Under the pieces are notes generated by a model that was given only the letters and a program-made list of their open reading frames with translations, searched no databases and was not told where the DNA came from. From the NCBI RefSeq assembly GCF_002154605.1, contig NZ_MUNE01000036.1:1-51526 (forward strand): a DNA stretch of 51,526 nucleotides, in the 5' to 3' direction. The position numbers were made by a program, and so were the translations under genes. Shown here one piece after another: positions 49,606-51,526 of this stretch. The stretch's first letter is position 1; each line of letters opens with the position of its first letter. Source of the DNA: Streptomyces milbemycinicus. GTDB taxonomy: Bacteria > Actinomycetota > Actinomycetes > Streptomycetales > Streptomycetaceae.

Positions 49606-51526
49606 TCATGCGGCGGCTCCCTGGGCCGGGGTGTCGAACGGTGTGCGGTAGCTGGGGGCGTTGGTGCGCAGCTGGAGGCGGAGGGTGAGCCGAATACGGG
49701 TGGACGCGGGCAGCCGGACCGTCAGGAAGACGCTGTCGCAGGACTCCTCCGTCTCTGTGGCGGCCGGCTCGGTGTGGCCGTAGTCGTACATGTCCCCGAT
49801 CCAGCCGTCGTCCTCGCAGACCGTGTAACGGACGGTGGTGATGGTGTGCTCGGCGAAGGCGCCGGCCTGAACGATCACCGTGCGGTCTGCCTCGGGGGAA
49901 AGGTTCACCAGTTCGACCGTCGTCGCCTCGGGGTCGATGGAGGTGACCAGCGCGGCCACATCCGGCGGCAGTCCGGCGCGGCGGGCGTCGGCATCGTGGT
50001 AGCGCAGCCGGGCCTGCTGGAGGCCGCCGTTGTACAGCACCTGGGGCCCGCCCCAGGTCAGCTGGACGAGGGCTTCGGTGACCACGGGGTTGCACTGCTG
50101 CCACACGTGGATGTCGGCCTCCGGCACGTCCAGGTCGCGGTAGCGGTCGATGCGGCGCAGGCGGTGGCGGACCTGGGCCTGGGCGGCGGCGAGGATTCGC
50201 TCGGGATAGCCGGGGTCGTCACCGGCGAGGAAGGCGAACCACGCCTTTTCGTGTCCGGACTCCTCCTTGGCCCGGAACGGCCGGACCGTGCGCCAGTCGA
50301 TGCCGTCGGCTTCGCGCAGCCGCTCCAGCCGGGTGCGGTCGGCGGCGGAGGCCGTGTGGTGCCACAGCGCCACCGGTACGGGCGGGGTGACCGGGTTGTA
50401 GTCGAACCAGCCCGAGTCGTTGTGGCGGAACGGAAGGTGGAGGGTGGGCGTGTGGATGTCCGGGCCGAGTTCGGCCACCCACTTGGAGGGGAGACTGGAG
50501 TCCGAGTCGGTGAAGGGCATCACCTTGCCGTGGCCGATGAGGGTGTCGAGAGAGGTCGCGACCATGGAGAGGTAGTCGTCGTCCCCGGTGACGGTCGCCG
50601 CCGCGAGCGCCGCCACGCAGGCCGCGTGGCCCACGCTGTGCCAGCCGTGCGGCCAGGACCAGCCGTAGTGGCCGCCGTACCAGCGGCCTTCCAGCAGGCT
50701 GCCGACGACCCCGTCCGGCCCCACGTTGTCCGGAATGAGATCGTTGTGTGTCTGTGTGCGCTCTCGCCACGCGCCCACGTACTCGACGATCCAGTCGCGG
50801 TAGCGGTCCTCGCCGGAGAGGATCCAGGCGTTGAGCACCAGACCGGCCGCCGCGAGGTTCACGGCGGTGTCGCCGGCGCCCATCCGGTCGCGCATCTGGG
50901 CTCCGAGCCGCGGGTCCGAGGAGAGCGGGTACGGGCCGCCGTCCGCCTCGGGTATCCAGTCGAGCGGGAATCCGTACGTCTGCGCTTCCTTGGGCAGCCA
51001 GGGATAGACGTCGCCGTCGAACAGGCCCCGGCGGTCGGGGTCGCTGCCGTTGTGCGGACGGGTGATGACGCGGTGCTCGGGGTCGTAGTTGCCCTTGGCG
51101 GGGTCGACGTACAAATCGGCGAAGCGCAGGGCGCGTTCGGACCAGCGGTCGGGGGCGGTCATGCACAGGAAGTAGAGCAGGAGCAGGCTCTCGCCCTGGT
51201 GGAACCAGTCGTAGCCGCGTTCGAACTCGTCGCGCAGCATGTCCAGTTCGGTGAGCTGCCGGGTCACGCCTTCCCAGTGCTTCTCACTGGCCGGCAGCAG
51301 ATCGTCGGCGCCACCGAGGAGATACAGCTGGGGCCAGTTGAAGAACACCTCGTAGAAGTCGTCCACACCGTCACGGGTGGTCAGCCGGCCCGTGTAGTTC
51401 AGCCGTCCGTCCGGGCCGGTGAAGTCGCGGGCGAAGCGCCGCCAGGCGTGGTCGAGCAGGTCGAACAAGGCGCGCTGGGCCACGGCCCAGCCAGGTGGTT
51501 CGAGCAGCGGCACCCCCGCCCGGATC
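49606..51526 (-). CDS. Unassigned large protein, probably an alpha/alpha-toroid carbohydrate enzyme (5' end may be outside window)
   Basis: An open frame runs from the right edge to the stop at 49606. A possible GTG start is at 51513, but the frame continues to the edge, so the N-terminus is uncertain; at least 635 residues. No leader is visible. Residues 1-420 are helical with aromatic/His/Asp-rich motifs (FNWPQLYLLGGADD, ERGYDWFHQGESLLLLYFLC, HYGWSWPHGWHSVGHAA) that look like the inner helices of an (alpha/alpha) barrel. The last 130 residues form a beta-sandwich (VRLPASTRIRLTLRLQLRTN). I do not recognise the family. GH154-like or lyase-like toroids are possible comparisons only. It is cotranscribed with the GH141-like gene. 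Confidence 0.7.
   Translation of the reverse strand, partial: IRAGVPLLEPPGWAVAQRALFDLLDHAWRRFARDFTGPDGRLNYTGRLTTRDGVDDFYEVFFNWPQLYLLGGADDLLPASEKHWEGVTRQLTELDMLRDEFERGYDWFHQGESLLLLYFLCMTAPDRWSERALRFADLYVDPAKGNYDPEHRVITRPHNGSDPDRRGLFDGDVYPWLPKEAQTYGFPLDWIPEADGGPYPLSSDPRLGAQMRDRMGAGDTAVNLAAAGLVLNAWILSGEDRYRDWIVEYVGAWRERTQTHNDLIPDNVGPDGVVGSLLEGRWYGGHYGWSWPHGWHSVGHAACVAALAAATVTGDDDYLSMVATSLDTLIGHGKVMPFTDSDSSLPSKWVAELGPDIHTPTLHLPFRHNDSGWFDYNPVTPPVPVALWHHTASAADRTRLERLREADGIDWRTVRPFRAKEESGHEKAWFAFLAGDDPGYPERILAAAQAQVRHRLRRIDRYRDLDVPEADIHVWQQCNPVVTEALVQLTWGGPQVLYNGGLQQARLRYHDADARRAGLPPDVAALVTSIDPEATTVELVNLSPEADRTVIVQAGAFAEHTITTVRYTVCEDDGWIGDMYDYGHTEPAATETEESCDSVFLTVRLPASTRIRLTLRLQLRTNAPSYRTPFDTPAQGAAA

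Noticed and set aside
1..51526. CRISPR arrays, tRNA/rRNA genes, riboswitches and biosynthetic core genes (PKS/NRPS)
   Set aside because: Looked for and not seen. There are no regularly spaced repeats, no tRNA-like cloverleafs with conserved T-loop sequence, and no synthase motifs.

Overview
The window is very GC-rich, with the codon bias, Tat and Sec signal peptides, LacI-type regulation and absence of an ABC ATPase beside sugar permeases that are typical of Streptomyces or a close relative. No species is named here because nothing in the sequence fixes one.

The left third (about 1-13600) is accessory DNA in decay. It starts with a large secreted protein of unknown function that runs off the left edge, then a small acidic hypothetical. 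From about 2900 to 11280 it is a patchwork of insertion-sequence pieces: IS5-like, integrase-type (IS3/IS481-like) and IS630-like, several truncated, fused or internally deleted. Broken cargo genes lie between them: a frameshifted lipoprotein, an Rhs core fragment, a frameshifted YezG/DUF600-type immunity gene, and a mycothiol-dependent alcohol dehydrogenase that has lost its NAD-binding segment. The patchwork ends at a GH127 beta-L-arabinofuranosidase with a CBM13 lectin domain (11279-13612).

The middle (about 14170-43800) looks like a Gram-positive xyloglucan/plant-cell-wall utilisation locus. It has a GH31 alpha-xylosidase and a GH3 beta-glucosidase on the minus strand. Facing away from GH3 is an operon of solute-binding lipoprotein, two permeases, a GH74 relic, GH42 beta-galactosidase, GH95 alpha-L-fucosidase and secreted GH12 endoglucanase. 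Further right are an AraC regulator with a PhyH-type dioxygenase operon, a GH6 cellulase pair (one intact, one internally deleted), a CebR-like LacI regulator, a CE7 esterase with its own LacI regulator, a LacI-GH5_4 operon whose enzyme has the GH5/X2/CBM46 architecture, a CE2 esterase and a second GH42. Together these activities would cut the glucan backbone (GH12, GH5, GH74, GH6), import oligosaccharides (ABC), and strip fucose (GH95), galactose (GH42), xylose (GH31) and glucose (GH3).

A palindrome, TCGAAGCGCTTCGA, lies in front of GH3 and in front of the transporter operon. One-mismatch versions lie in front of the LacI-GH5 operon and in front of CE2, so these units look like one regulon run by the LacI protein at 38265-39305. 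A separate pair of boxes matching the CebR operator (TGGGAGCGCTCCCA) lies in front of the GH6 genes.

The right end (about 44000-51526) continues the theme with a Tat-exported alpha/beta hydrolase, a GH62 arabinofuranosidase, a GH141-like beta-helix enzyme and an unassigned, probably helical-toroid protein that reaches the right edge. A recurring oddity is that several genes keep both ends but have lost their middles (GH74, one GH6, the dehydrogenase, two transposases). This means either repeated short-homology deletions or assembly collapse.
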